From Candidatus Protoclostridium gallicola (lineage in GTDB: Bacteria; Bacillota; Clostridia; Christensenellales; Pumilibacteraceae): DNA of 64,000 nt. The translations under genes were made by a program, and so were the position numbers. The notes below the pieces were generated by a model. It was not told the origin of the DNA. It did no database searches and worked only from the letters and a program-made list of their open reading frames with translations. Location of the stretch: assembly GCA_904387375.1 (NCBI GenBank), contig CAJFLE010000005.1, forward strand, positions 21,309-85,308. The letters are read 5' to 3'. Positions within the stretch are counted from its first letter, which is position 1. Every line of letters begins with the position of its first letter. Of the stretch, positions 46,715-57,900 are shown one piece after another.

Positions 46715-49183
46715 TCAGCCGCTCACGGTAGTGCCCGAACCGGAAGAAGTCGAACCCGAGGTCGAGCCGGACGTAGAGCCGGAGGTCGAGCCGTCGGTCG
46801 ATTCCTCGTCGTCCGTCGTATCGTCGGTGACGTACAGACTGTCTTCGTAATCATCGAGACGGGACTGGAATCTGTCCTTATGGACAACGATCACGCCGTC
46901 GGTATCGGCATACTTCGAAGCGGTGGTTTCCTGCCACGTCGTGTAAGCGTTGTCCACGCGCGTGGACACGAGATCCTGATTGAGTTCGTCGTATATCGTC
47001 GTATCGCTGCCCGGCGTCAGCTTCTCGTTAAGCTGGCGGGTATAGCCTGCGGTGGGAACGTAGCAAAGATACATGATGTGCCAGCCGTAATCGGTGAGCA
47101 CCGGAGCGGAGATGCTGCCGATTTCCACCTCGTCGTTGCAATCCTGTCTGCACAGTCTGTCGCCGAGGCTGTCGTACGTGGTGATGAATTTGCCGCTTGC
47201 GAGCTTATACTCGGACAGAGACTGATCGTTACGGTACGCGTTGTAAAGATCGCGGGACTCGCGCGCGAACTCGATCATATACTGCTCGGTCTGGCCGCCT
47301 TCGGCCTCTGGCGTTACCGCAACGGCGTAGCCCATGGCGCTGTCGAAGATGCCGGGGTCGGTATTGTACGTATAGATAAGCTCTGTGAACTTCTGTTCCG
47401 CGGCGTAAGGATCGGAAGCGACCGCGCGCATCTGTGCGCTGATGTCCGCATACGCCTGCTCGATAGTGTACGAACGCGACGTATCGTCCTCGCCGTCCAC
47501 GTGCTTATATACGACGACCTGTCTGCCCAGCTCCTCGCGTTTTTTCGCCACGGCGGCGTCGGTATTGCCGTCAGCTTTAAAAGCTTCCAGCGCAGCCGTC
47601 TGTTCGTCGGAGAACGGAATGAGGATGTGCTTGACCCAGAAATACTCGGCGTCGGCAAAATACAGGATGGTGTCGCCGTTCGTCACTGCCGAATAGTAGT
47701 TGGAGATATCGCTCGTGAAGTCGGCCATCTGCTGAGCGAGCTGCTCGTCGTACGCCGCTTTTACGTCGGATTCGGTCGTAAGGTCGAGGTGACGGGAAAC
47801 GGTGAGATAGTCCTTGTAGCCGTTTTCTTTGAGCGTGTATTCCTCGCTCTCGCCGTACATATATCTTACGAGATCGTAAGTGTAAAGGTCGAGATAAAGT
47901 TCGTCGATGCCCGCGGTCGTTTCGCAGCGCGTGCGCATGTCGGCGATCTCGGCCTCGTATTTCGCGCGGTCGGTATCGGACAGCGCGTAGTTATCGTCGA
48001 GCGTGTCCTCGAAGTAATCGACGAGGCGGCGTACGCCCTCGCGCTGAACCGAGTTGATCATGGGATCGTCGGAATGCCCTACGCAGCGGTCGGGTTCCTG
48101 AGAAACGTGCCAGACTTCGTAATCCTCGTCGTACGCGGGATCGGTATCCTCGTCGGGCGGCGTGGGATAGGTCGTTTCGGAATCGCTTTCGCTGCCCACG
48201 CTCGGATAAGTCTGACCGAAGTCATCCGCAATTTCCGAGTAAAGCGTGGAAAGCTGGGAATCTATGCTGTCGTATATGGCTTTGTTGACCTCGTTGATTT
48301 CGGTCACGCCCCACTTGACGCTGCCTGCCGCGGTCGCCGCGTCGAGTTCGGCGCGCGTCAGCGCGGAAGTATAGAATTGGCGCATAAAATAATCGAACGC
48401 TTCGTCCACCGTATAGCCCTGGTTCTGCACGAGGTCGGCGGCGTAGTTTTCGAAATAATTTATGAGCGTGACTTTGAAGAACTCATACTTTTCCGACGTA
48501 TAGGTAGCCGTTTCGTAAACGGGCGTACGTTTTTCCCAGGTAAAGTTGACTTCGGAAGAAGCATTGTATGCTTCATAATATATTACGGGAAGCGCGGTGT
48601 CTATAAGATCGTCGGTATCGGGCGCGGGCGGAACGTAATTTTCGTTCGTCGGCTGCGAATTCATATATGACAGCGGGCCGTAATGCGTTTCGCCGGTCAC
48701 GACGTCATGCCAGAGCGCGGCCCTGACCGAGCCGTTCTCGCCTATTCTTATAAATCCGTCGTAGCGGTATTCCGCCGCGGTGACTTCGTCGTTGCTGCCG
48801 ACGCGGTATACCACGGCGTAGTAATCGGAAACGGCGTTCGTTTCGTCGGTGTACTTAATCGCATGGTTTTCGACGACGGGCTTTTTGATGACAGTGCCGT
48901 CGTTGGCGTATCTGACCGTCTGCACCACACCGCTTTCGTTCGTGGGAACTTCGGCGACGTAATCGGCGTCGGCGGCGTTATTGTATACGGGATTGCCGTC
49001 GGGATCGAGATAATCGAAATACATCGGGACCTCGTACGTGATCTCGACGGGATTGACTTCGAGTATTACCTGCGAGTAATCCTTTTCTTCGCTGTACGAA
49101 ACTATACAGCCGCTCAGCACAGCCGCCGCTGCCGCGACGACCGTTAACAGCGCTATGAGTTTAATCAGACTTCTTTTTTTCAT
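46715..49183 (-). CDS. Large PrsA/SurA-like lipoprotein foldase with parvulin-like region
   Basis: Lipobox VLSGC; EYFWVKHILIPFSDEQ...DPGIFDSAMGYAV...EIGSISAPVLTDYGWHIMYL; downstream of mfd. Confidence 0.8.
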   Translation of the reverse strand: MKKRSLIKLIALLTVVAAAAAVLSGCIVSYSEEKDYSQVILEVNPVEITYEVPMYFDYLDPDGNPVYNNAADADYVAEVPTNESGVVQTVRYANDGTVIKKPVVENHAIKYTDETNAVSDYYAVVYRVGSNDEVTAAEYRYDGFIRIGENGSVRAALWHDVVTGETHYGPLSYMNSQPTNENYVPPAPDTDDLIDTALPVIYYEAYNASSEVNFTWEKRTPVYETATYTSEKYEFFKVTLINYFENYAADLVQNQGYTVDEAFDYFMRQFYTSALTRAELDAATAAGSVKWGVTEINEVNKAIYDSIDSQLSTLYSEIADDFGQTYPSVGSESDSETTYPTPPDEDTDPAYDEDYEVWHVSQEPDRCVGHSDDPMINSVQREGVRRLVDYFEDTLDDNYALSDTDRAKYEAEIADMRTRCETTAGIDELYLDLYTYDLVRYMYGESEEYTLKENGYKDYLTVSRHLDLTTESDVKAAYDEQLAQQMADFTSDISNYYSAVTNGDTILYFADAEYFWVKHILIPFSDEQTAALEAFKADGNTDAAVAKKREELGRQVVVYKHVDGEDDTSRSYTIEQAYADISAQMRAVASDPYAAEQKFTELIYTYNTDPGIFDSAMGYAVAVTPEAEGGQTEQYMIEFARESRDLYNAYRNDQSLSEYKLASGKFITTYDSLGDRLCRQDCNDEVEIGSISAPVLTDYGWHIMYLCYVPTAGYTRQLNEKLTPGSDTTIYDELNQDLVSTRVDNAYTTWQETTASKYADTDGVIVVHKDRFQSRLDDYEDSLYVTDDTTDDEESTDGSTSGSTSGSTSGSTSSGSGTTVSG

Positions 49184-49286
49184 TCGGGTCGTTCCGTTCC
49201 TGCCGCCTTGTCAAGGAGCGGCATTTTGAGTTATAGTCTTTTAGATTATACATAATCGGGAGGAAAAATGCAAACGTTTCCGCCGC

Positions 49287-52200
49287 CTAATTCCCATAAT
49301 TGCATAAAAATTTTACCATCGACCTGCCCGTCGCAAAGCACAGCGACGCCTTCTCCCCCAGCTCCATGCTCCCGCCCGCCTTTTCGGCCGCGGCGGCGAG
49401 AGAGGGAGAAACGTCGCGGGCGCGGCGGAACACGAGCGCGCTCTTGCCCCTCATCAGACGGGCTTCGTCTGCGCCGAGAACGGAGGCGCGGTTGCGCACG
49501 AGAGACACGGTGAGCAGATTGACGACTTCGGCCGGCGGCGGGCCGTACATATCCCGCATGGTGCTTTCCATGCGTTTCAGTTCCGCGGCGGAGGATATGC
49601 GGGAAATATTGCCGTACTGCCGCACCCGCCACTCCGAATCGGTGACGTAGTTTTCGGGCAGATAGGCGTTGTAATCGGTGCGGACGGTGACGTCCTTCTC
49701 CTCTTCCGCCGGCTTGCCCTGCGTTTCGTTTATCACTTCGCGCAGCAGTTTCATATACGTGTCGTAGCCCACCTGCTCCATGTGGCCGTGCTGCTCGCGG
49801 CCGAGCACGTTGCCGGCGCCGCGGATCTCGAGGTCGCGCATGGCGAGCATGAAACCGCTGCCCAGCTCCTTGCACTGCATGACGGCGTCCAGCCGCTGCA
49901 TGGCAACTTCGGTCATCTGCTTGCTCTTGTCGTATGTAAAGTAAGCGGAGGCGAGGCGGCTGCCCCGGCCTATGCGGCCGCGCAGCTGGTACATCTGGCT
50001 CAGCCCGAAGGTGTCCGAATTGACGACGACCATGGTGTTGGCGCGGGGTATGTCTATACCGTTTTCTATTATGGTGGTGGCGACGAGCACGTCCGTTTCG
50101 CCCGCGGCGAAGGCGCTGATGGCGCGCTCGGACTGCTCGGGAGCCATGCGGCCGTGGACCACGCCTATTTTCAGGTCGGGCAGCAGCTCGGCGACGTGGG
50201 CGGCGAAGGAGTCTATGCCGTGCACGCGGTTGTACACGACGAAGGACTGGCCGCCGCGGGCATATTCGCGCGTGACTGCGTCGACGAGCAGACCGTCGCT
50301 GTATTCGGCGACGAAAGTCTGCACGGGCAGCCGTTCGAAGGGCGGAGTGCCGAGCATGGAGATGTCGCGTATGCCGGTCAGGCTCATGTGCAGCGTGCGC
50401 GGTATGGGCGTGGCGGACATGGTCAGCACGTTGACGTTGGTGCGCATCTGTTTGAGCTGCTCTTTATGCTGGACGCCGAAGCGCTGCTCCTCGTCGAGTA
50501 TGAGCAGGCCGAGGTCGGCGAACTTTATGCCCTTGCCCAGCAGTTTGTGCGTGCCGCACACGAGATCGATCTCGCCGCTTTCCAGCTTTTTCAGAGTGTC
50601 CTTCACCTCTTCGGGTTTGCTCAGGCGCGACAGCATGGCGACGCGCACGCCGAAGCTCTCCATGCGCTTTTTCGCCGTCTTGTAATGCTGGAGGGCGAGC
50701 AGCGTGGTCGGGCAAAGGAAAGCGACCTGCTTGCGCTCGGCAACCACGCGGTAGGCCGCGCGCAGCGCCACTTCGGTCTTGCCGAAACCGACGTCGCCGC
50801 AGATCAGACGGTCCATTATCTTGCCGAGGGCGAGGTCGTTGAGCACGTCCTCGGTGGCGGCGGCCTGGTCGTCGGTATCCACGTGCGGGAAGGCGGCGAT
50901 GAAATCGGCCATGAGCGCGGGCTCTGGCGCATAGACGTGGCCGCGGCCGGCGGCGCGCTTGCCGTACAGCTCGACGAGGTTGACGGCCATCTCGCGTATG
51001 GAGTTTTTGACGCGCTCCTTGACGCGGGCGAACTGGCCGCCGCCCAGACGGCTGAGCTTGGGCTCCTCGCCCGAATACGAGTAGCGGGACAGACTGCCGA
51101 GGTTTTCCACGGGCAGGTACAGCTTGTCTCCGCCCGCGTAGCCGATGATGACGTAGTCGTGCATGGCGCCGCTGAAATCCAGCTTTTCGATGGCGAGGCA
51201 TCTGCCCACGCCGTGCGTGCTGTGCACGACGTAATCCCCCACGCCGGGCAGCGGCATGACCTCGCGCCGCTTTCTGCCCGCGCGCACCGAGGACTTGGGA
51301 ACCACCGAGCGCGTGCCTATGAATACGTGCCTGCACTCGTGGAGCAGGAAGCTCGCGGGGAGCAGGCCGTCGATGAGGTTGACCGGACCGCCGCCGTAGG
51401 ACACGCGCACGCCCGCGGAGGACAGATAGTCGCCTATGGAGCGCACGGCGTCCTCGGAGCCGGCGAATATGTCCACGGTGTAGCCGCGGCTCACCCAGTT
51501 CTTTATATCGGCGGCGAGCAGGTCGTAGTCGCGGGAGTAGTCGGGCAGGTCGGCGTCGGTGAGTTCGTAAAGTTTGTCGGGGTCGTAGAACCTGTTCTGA
51601 GACAGGCCGGTGTGAAAGGTCACGCGGCCGGAGGAAAACGCGAAGGCGTCTTCGATTTTCGCGATCTGGCGCACGCCCGACGGCAGCGCGTCGCCCGATT
51701 CGACGAGTATTTTTATGCGGTTGAGGTGCTCTTTCAGCACGAGACCGGCGGTGTCGTAGCACAGCTTGGCGTCGCCTATGAACGCCTCGTAGCCTTCGGC
51801 GAACGCGGCGAAGGGCGCGCCGGACGGCAGGTACGGCATGAGCATGGGTATGTCCAGCCTGCGGGCGGACGTGCGCAGTTCCAGCTCGCCGAGCAGGCCG
51901 CCGAAATGCGCCGCGGCGTCGGGCGGCAGCTTTGCGGCCTCGGCGCGGATCTCCGCCATAGCTTCGTCGCACTCTTCGGGCGTGTAATACGCTTCGCCGA
52001 AAGGCGCGACGGTCACCGAATCGGTTTTCTTTATCGTGATCTGCTCTTCGGGGTCGAGCAGTTTGATGCTCTCAATGGCGTCGAAATCGAGGACTATTCT
52101 GTAATACTCCTCGCTGCCGGCGGGCGCGACGTCCACTATGTCGCCGCGCACGGCGTACTCGCCCTTACCGCCCAGCTGCTCCACCCTGCGATAGCCCGCC

Positions 52201-52628
52201 GCGGACAGCTTTGCGGACAGCGACTGCGGGTCGCACGAGTCGCCGACGCCGACGGTCACGACGCGTTCCGCCACGCGGCGGCGGTCGGGATAAAGCTGCA
52301 TGGCCGCCTCGACGTACGTCACCACCTTGCGGCAGCCGCGCGCGATCGCGGCGATCGCTTCGGCGCGGTCGAAGTCCAGCCTGCCGAAACGTTCGAGAGA
52401 AAAGCCCACGCTGTCGCTGCGCGCGGGAAGGAACACGACGTCGCAGAAAGACGAGCAGAAGTCGCACGCTTCTTTGGCGCGTATGTAATCGTTTTCGACG
52501 AGCACCGCTTTTTCGGACATGCAAAAAACCGCCCAGCGGGCGTACTTGCGCAGTCCCGTCACGGAAACGGAACCGCCCGCGGCCGCGGCCGCGAGCAGTT
52601 CTGCGATTTTTCCTTCCGGTTCAAGCAT
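49287..52628 (-). CDS. mfd: Transcription-repair coupling factor
   Basis: CarD-interaction region, DRLICGDVGFGKTEVALRAA, DEEQRFGVQHKEQLK, C-terminal TRCF. Confidence 0.97.
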   Translation of the reverse strand: MLEPEGKIAELLAAAAAGGSVSVTGLRKYARWAVFCMSEKAVLVENDYIRAKEACDFCSSFCDVVFLPARSDSVGFSLERFGRLDFDRAEAIAAIARGCRKVVTYVEAAMQLYPDRRRVAERVVTVGVGDSCDPQSLSAKLSAAGYRRVEQLGGKGEYAVRGDIVDVAPAGSEEYYRIVLDFDAIESIKLLDPEEQITIKKTDSVTVAPFGEAYYTPEECDEAMAEIRAEAAKLPPDAAAHFGGLLGELELRTSARRLDIPMLMPYLPSGAPFAAFAEGYEAFIGDAKLCYDTAGLVLKEHLNRIKILVESGDALPSGVRQIAKIEDAFAFSSGRVTFHTGLSQNRFYDPDKLYELTDADLPDYSRDYDLLAADIKNWVSRGYTVDIFAGSEDAVRSIGDYLSSAGVRVSYGGGPVNLIDGLLPASFLLHECRHVFIGTRSVVPKSSVRAGRKRREVMPLPGVGDYVVHSTHGVGRCLAIEKLDFSGAMHDYVIIGYAGGDKLYLPVENLGSLSRYSYSGEEPKLSRLGGGQFARVKERVKNSIREMAVNLVELYGKRAAGRGHVYAPEPALMADFIAAFPHVDTDDQAAATEDVLNDLALGKIMDRLICGDVGFGKTEVALRAAYRVVAERKQVAFLCPTTLLALQHYKTAKKRMESFGVRVAMLSRLSKPEEVKDTLKKLESGEIDLVCGTHKLLGKGIKFADLGLLILDEEQRFGVQHKEQLKQMRTNVNVLTMSATPIPRTLHMSLTGIRDISMLGTPPFERLPVQTFVAEYSDGLLVDAVTREYARGGQSFVVYNRVHGIDSFAAHVAELLPDLKIGVVHGRMAPEQSERAISAFAAGETDVLVATTIIENGIDIPRANTMVVVNSDTFGLSQMYQLRGRIGRGSRLASAYFTYDKSKQMTEVAMQRLDAVMQCKELGSGFMLAMRDLEIRGAGNVLGREQHGHMEQVGYDTYMKLLREVINETQGKPAEEEKDVTVRTDYNAYLPENYVTDSEWRVRQYGNISRISSAAELKRMESTMRDMYGPPPAEVVNLLTVSLVRNRASVLGADEARLMRGKSALVFRRARDVSPSLAAAAEKAGGSMELGEKASLCFATGRSMVKFLCNYGN

Positions 52629-53154
52629 TCTCTTTTGCGAGTTCCTCCAGTTTGTCCGCCGCGGCTTTCACTCCGTCCGCGACGAGACGGCGTTCGCCGT
52701 CGGGAATGGTCATGAGAACGTACGACACGAGGGGTATGTTCTCGGGCACGGGACCGGTGCCCACGCGCACGCGGCGGAATTCGCCCGTGCCTATTTTCGC
52801 GATGATATCGCGCATGCCGTTGTGCGTGCCCGCGCTGCCGCGCTCGCGGAACCTGAACGTACCCTTTTCTATGTCTATGTCGTCGTATACGACCACGAGG
52901 TCGGACGGCTGCGCCTTATAGCGGCCGAGCAGCTGTTTCACCCCGTCGCCGCTCAGGTTCATGTAAGTGAGCGGTTTGGCGAGCACGATCTTTTCCCCGC
53001 CCACCGATTTGACTCCGGTCAGGCAGGAACACTCGCGCGTGTTCAGCTTTATGCCGAGGCGATCCGCGAGCACGTCGAGCGTCAGCCATCCGACGTTGTG
53101 ATAAGTATATTCGTACTTATCCCCCGGATTGCCCAGTCCGACGAATATTTTCAT
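52621..53154 (-). CDS. pth: Peptidyl-tRNA hydrolase
   Basis: MKIFVGLGNPGDKYEYTYHNVGW, LAKPLTYMNLSG, DDIDIEKGTFRFRERGSAGTHNGMRDI. Confidence 0.97.
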   Translation of the reverse strand: MKIFVGLGNPGDKYEYTYHNVGWLTLDVLADRLGIKLNTRECSCLTGVKSVGGEKIVLAKPLTYMNLSGDGVKQLLGRYKAQPSDLVVVYDDIDIEKGTFRFRERGSAGTHNGMRDIIAKIGTGEFRRVRVGTGPVPENIPLVSYVLMTIPDGERRLVADGVKAAADKLEELAKENA

Positions 53155-53342
53155 TATTCCGCCTTGTTGAGCGCCTCGATGAGAGCGTCGACGTCGATGC
53201 CGTGCACTTCGGCCGCCTGCTCCACGGTCTCGCCGTGAGCGATGGCGCAGCCGAGGCAGTGCATGCCGAACTGCATGAATACGGGCGCGCAGTTTTCGTT
53301 CTCTTCGAGCACCTGAGCTATGGTCATATCTTTGGTTATCAT
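53154..53342 (-). CDS. DUF1858 domain small redox-like protein
   Basis: MITKDMTIAQVLEENENCAPVFMQFGMHCLGCAIAHGETVEQAAEVHGID; promoter TTGACA-17-TATAAT upstream. Confidence 0.88.
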   Translation of the reverse strand: MITKDMTIAQVLEENENCAPVFMQFGMHCLGCAIAHGETVEQAAEVHGIDVDALIEALNKAE

Positions 53343-53498
53343 TATTATAATTCCTCCGTTAATTTATTTTGCGCTTGCGCATAACGAATTATAATATGCG
53401 GGCGCGTTTTTGTCAAGCGGATAATGCTCGGACAAAGCTGACATATTCCGGCCGGCTCCGGCATACGTATAACGTAGGATTAAACCGGAGGCACTGCT

Positions 53499-54176
53499 AT
53501 GAAAGCAAGCGAACTGATAGGAAGCCAGGTGCTCGCGCTCGCGTCCGCGTCCATGTGCGGCACCGTCTGCGGAGTGATACCTTCCGCCGACTGCAAAAAG
53601 ATCAAAGCGCTCGAAGTCTTTATGAACGACGAGGACGACTGCGAAAAAAAGATTCTCGAAACGTCGAAAATAACGGCGTGCGAAAGCGGCACGGTCACCG
53701 TCAGATACGCCGACGCGCTCGTCATGTGCTATCCGGCGCAGGCGGTTTCGCCCATAAATCTGCCCGCTTACAGCGAAAAAGGCGAGAATTTCGGGCATAT
53801 TACAGACATAATACTCGACGATAAGTTCAATATTCTCTCCGTAGTCGCGGGAAAACGCGAGTTTGCGCTCGGAGAAATTCTTTCGCGGTCGGACGACCTC
53901 ATAGTGTTCCGCCTGCCCGGCAGCAAAACGCGCCTGCCCAAAGCAAAAAAGAAAAAGGTGCCCGTCCCCGCACCCGCGCCCGAAAAAAGAGATACGACGG
54001 TGCGCATAACGGGAGCGCGGCGGTACTCTTTCCTCATGGGACGGAAGCTGACGGAGGACGTGCGCGACACGGAGGGACTGCCCGTCGCGGCAAAAGGCGA
54101 AACCGTCACCGACGAGCTTATAAATCTTGCCAGGGAAAAGGGCGCGATCGTGCGCCTCACCATGGCTGCAATGTAA
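53499..54176 (+). CDS. PRC-barrel domain protein, unknown function
   Basis: PRC-barrel-like repeats (YSEKGENFGHITDIILDDKFNILSVVAGKREFALGEI); SD ccggagg. Confidence 0.7.
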   Translation: MKASELIGSQVLALASASMCGTVCGVIPSADCKKIKALEVFMNDEDDCEKKILETSKITACESGTVTVRYADALVMCYPAQAVSPINLPAYSEKGENFGHITDIILDDKFNILSVVAGKREFALGEILSRSDDLIVFRLPGSKTRLPKAKKKKVPVPAPAPEKRDTTVRITGARRYSFLMGRKLTEDVRDTEGLPVAAKGETVTDELINLAREKGAIVRLTMAAM

Positions 54177-54177
54177 A

Positions 54178-54900
54178 TTATTCCTTATCTTCTTTCGGGC
54201 GGCGCACCGACATCACTATCGTCTGCTGCGCCTCCATGAGCGCGCGGCGGCGCGCGTAGGCCGCGTTCTCGGGCAGCAGTTTGAGCTTGCTGATCGCGTT
54301 GACGAGTTTTTTCGCCTCACCTAAAGATATGCCGCTCTCGGCGCATTCCCCGGCGCGGGCGATCACTTCGTCGTAACTCACCTCGGGAACGGCGGACTGC
54401 GGAAGTTCTATGACAGACAGAGGAGTTGCGGAAATCACCTCGTCTTCCCCGGTTTCGGGCAGATCTTCGGCCAGAAAAGCGACTTCCGCCTGCGGTTCGG
54501 GTTCTTTTTCCTCGGGCGCGGGCGAAGCGTCGGGTTCGGGCTGCGGCGCGGCCGGTCCGGGCTGAGGCTCCGATGCGGGAGCGGACATGCCGGCCGGCTT
54601 ATCCGTCTTGGCGAACGCGCCGGCGGCTGCGGACAAGGCGGCGAGCAGTCCCCCGGCGGCGATTATAACCGCGGCGCCTGCGGGAGCGTAGCGTGCGTCG
54701 TCGGTGCACAGCGCGGAGAAATAATACAGCAGGCCGCATATCAGCGCGGCAGCGGCGGTCACTCTTCCCAGCGGCAGCGCGCGGAAGCGCGAGAATTTAA
54801 GCGCGAGCGAAAAAACGAAGGTCGCGCCCAAAGCCACGGCGCCGATGACGAAGCACGCCGCGCCGCCGAGATTGCCGAAAAATTCGTACAGTTCTTTCAT
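54178..54900 (-). CDS. Membrane protein with Pro/Glu-rich linker, unknown function
   Basis: Three hydrophobic helices, PEP-rich linker, C-terminal alpha-helical region; SD aaggggt. Confidence 0.7.
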   Translation of the reverse strand: MKELYEFFGNLGGAACFVIGAVALGATFVFSLALKFSRFRALPLGRVTAAAALICGLLYYFSALCTDDARYAPAGAAVIIAAGGLLAALSAAAGAFAKTDKPAGMSAPASEPQPGPAAPQPEPDASPAPEEKEPEPQAEVAFLAEDLPETGEDEVISATPLSVIELPQSAVPEVSYDEVIARAGECAESGISLGEAKKLVNAISKLKLLPENAAYARRRALMEAQQTIVMSVRRPKEDKE

Positions 54901-54978
54901 AAACTTTACCCCTTATTTATTGTATCACAAACGCGGATTTACGTCCACGGAATACGCGGATTTTTTCCGCGTTTTTTG

Positions 54979-57900
54979 TCACATAAACCGCTTCCCGTCG
55001 ATAAGATATATGCGGCGGCGGGTCACTTTAAGACCGAGCACGCTCTCCACCGCGGCGGCGTAGACATCCAGCTGCCGGCGGTATTTTTCCGCGCGCGCCC
55101 CGGTGACGAAACCCGTCTTGTAGTCTATTATTTCCGCTTCGCCGCCGCGCACGGCGAGCAGGTCGATAACGCCCTGCAGTATAACGCCGTCGGCGGCTCC
55201 GGGCACGCCGCGCGCCTTGAACACGAAGGGCTGTTCGCGGTACAGCACGGCGTCCGCCACTTCCCCGCCCACGAGCGCGTGAGCGGCTTCGAGCTTGTCG
55301 GCGCTGACGAGAGAGAAGCCGGGCAGCGCGGACAGCGCGGCGAGCTGGCCGGAAAAAGGCGCGGAGAAATCCAGCTTTTCCAGGCAGGCGTGGAAAGCGG
55401 TGCCGCGGGCGAGCGCGTCCGCACCCGATCCGTCGTCCGGATCGTCGGGAAACAGCGGCTCGGCGGACGCGAAGTCCTCGAACTCCGCCGTTTCGGCGAG
55501 AAGTCCTGTTACCGATTTTTTAATTTCCGCGGGGCTGCCGGAGAAGTCGAATTCCATCGCTTTTTTCAGTTTTCCGAGCGCGGCGGGATTGACTTCCGGC
55601 TGCAGCGCCGCCGAAGGAGAGAGTACGCCGGGCTCGGGCGGGTCGGTCATGCCGTACGCTTCCGCGGTCGGGAGCAGCCATTCGGCGTAGCACGAGCAGT
55701 CCTCGGGCGGCTTGCCGCCTTTCGTGCGCCCGGGCATGAACAGCACGAGCTTGTCGCGGGCGCGGGTCAGGGCGACGTAGAGTATGCGCATTTCCTCTTC
55801 CAGCTCGGAGCGGCGTTTGCGTTCGCGCGCGGCGAGAAGCACCGCGGACGGGTACGTCCTGCCCGTTTCGGGCACGCGGGAGTCTATGCCGAAGCCGAAT
55901 TCGCCGTCGGCGACGGCGGCGCCGTTTTCCAGGCGGAAGCGGCCGCCCAGCCCGCACATGAGCACGACGGGAAATTCCAGCCCCTTGGACGCGTGCACCG
56001 TCATTATGCGCACGCTGCCCGGCTGGGGCGGCGCGTCGGAAGCGGGATCATATTCGTCTATGTATTCCAGATATTCGGAAAGCGTGCCGCCGAACGCGTT
56101 CATTCCGTCCAGCAGCCTGCCGAGAGCGTCCGCTTTGGCGGCGCCCAGTTCCTCGCCTATTGCGGTGCGGAACAGCTTTTTGTCCGACGTTATGCGCCCG
56201 GCGAGTTCGCCCACCGTGCACACGCCGGCAAGCTCGGTATATTTCGCGACGTCGGCGAGGAAATCCGACGTTTTTTTATCTTTTTCCCCATATTCCGTCA
56301 CGCATTCGTAAAAGTTCGTCCTGTCGGGATACGCGGCGCGCATGGCGGACAGTTCGGCGTCGGAAAAACCGCCCATGCCGCGCATCACGGCGGCGAGGGA
56401 CACGTCGTCGCGGAAGTTGTCGAGCAGGCGCATGAAGGACAGCAGCTGGCCGTTCACCCTGCCGCCGGACACGCCCAGGCGGCTGCTGACGGACACCGGC
56501 ACGCCGACGGCGCGCAGGCTGCGGGCAAGCATATCGGACACGCCGCCGCGCGAGCGCACGAGCACCACGATATCGCCATGGGTATATCCCGCCTTTTTGT
56601 CGGCGAGCAGGCTGATCACCTTCTTCGTCACGGCGTCGGCCTCCTCTTCGGCTGCGGAGCGGCGGGCGGCGTCGGCATGGCCGCGCACGCTGTATACCTC
56701 GGAAAAGTCCTCTTTGTCTGTATTACGCTCCGGCGCGGGCACTTTTATTATCTCCACGCTGCCGTCGCCCGCGGGCGGATCGTCGACGGCAAAGCTGCCG
56801 CTGCCCGCGTAATCCACGCGGCCGAAGCTTTCCGTCATCAGGCGGGAGAACACCGCGTTGCAGAAGCGCAGTATGCCGGGACGGGAGCGGTAGTTGCGGT
56901 TGAGTTCCACCGTGCTTCCGCCGCAGGCGAGCTCGTCGCGCTTCCTCGCGAAGGCGTCGGGCGTGCAGCTGCGGAAGGCGTATATGCTCTGCTTTATATC
57001 GCCCACGAAGAACAGATTGCCGCGGCCTGCGAGGTTGATTATGCTTTCCTGCAGCGGGTTGATGTCCTGGTATTCGTCGATGAACACGTGCGTGAGCGAG
57101 CAGCGCACCTCGTCGCCCGCCGGGGAAAGCAACACTTCGCGCGCCTTGCGTTCGAGGTCGGCGAAGTCCAGTTTGCCCTTGTCGCGCTTGGCGTCGGTGT
57201 ACAGCGCGCGGGCGCGCAGGGCGGCGGCGAGAAAGACGCGGGCGGTGCGTCCGGCCTCTTCGTCGCGCACGGAAGCGATGGAGTCGAGATATTCCGCATA
57301 GTCCTTGACGCGGCTTTTGAGCGCGTCGAATTCCGCTTTTATCGGCGTGATGCCGCGGGCGACGGAATACGTCACGTCCGCGCCGGCTATTCCCGCGCGC
57401 AGTTCGTTTATGAGCGGAACCGCCTTGTCCAGACCCAGCGACAGCGCCTGCGCTTCCAGCGCGTCCGCCTGCACGGACAGTCTGTCCCCGCGCTCACGCG
57501 CGAGCGACGCGAGAAAGTCGCGACAGGCGGCGGAAGCATAGCCGTCGGCGGCGCGGGTCAGCCACTCGTCGGCGTCGGGCTGTGAGTCGGCGAAATTCAC
57601 GAGGTACGCTATCATGCGGCGCACGGGCGCGTCGCTGCGGCGGCGGATGTAAGGAGCCGCGGCGGCCGCGAAGCCGGAACCGGGATCGGCAGACGCTTCG
57701 TCCACCGCCCTGTCGATGGCCTCGACGCGCATTGCGGCGCTCTCCGCCTCGTCGGCTATTTCGAAAGCCGGATCGTCGCCGGTGACGTAGAAATATTTGC
57801 GTATGAGTTTCTGGCACCACTTGTGCAGCGTGCAGATGTCGGCGCCGGGCAGACGGTCGTACTCTTCGAGATATTTGGAGTCTTTCGTTTGGGTATATTT

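Noticed and set aside
46735-46800. Short direct repeats as a mobile or CRISPR element
   Set aside because: They encode the GSTS tail of the lipoprotein.
46880-48670. 596-aa ORF on the plus strand
   Set aside because: Antisense to the PrsA-like lipoprotein; codon-mirror artefact.
49782-52715. 977-aa ORF on the plus strand
   Set aside because: Antisense to mfd; no domain-like sequence, Ala/Gly/His/Arg-rich.
54976-57585. 869-aa ORF on the plus strand
   Set aside because: Antisense to addA; composition artefact.
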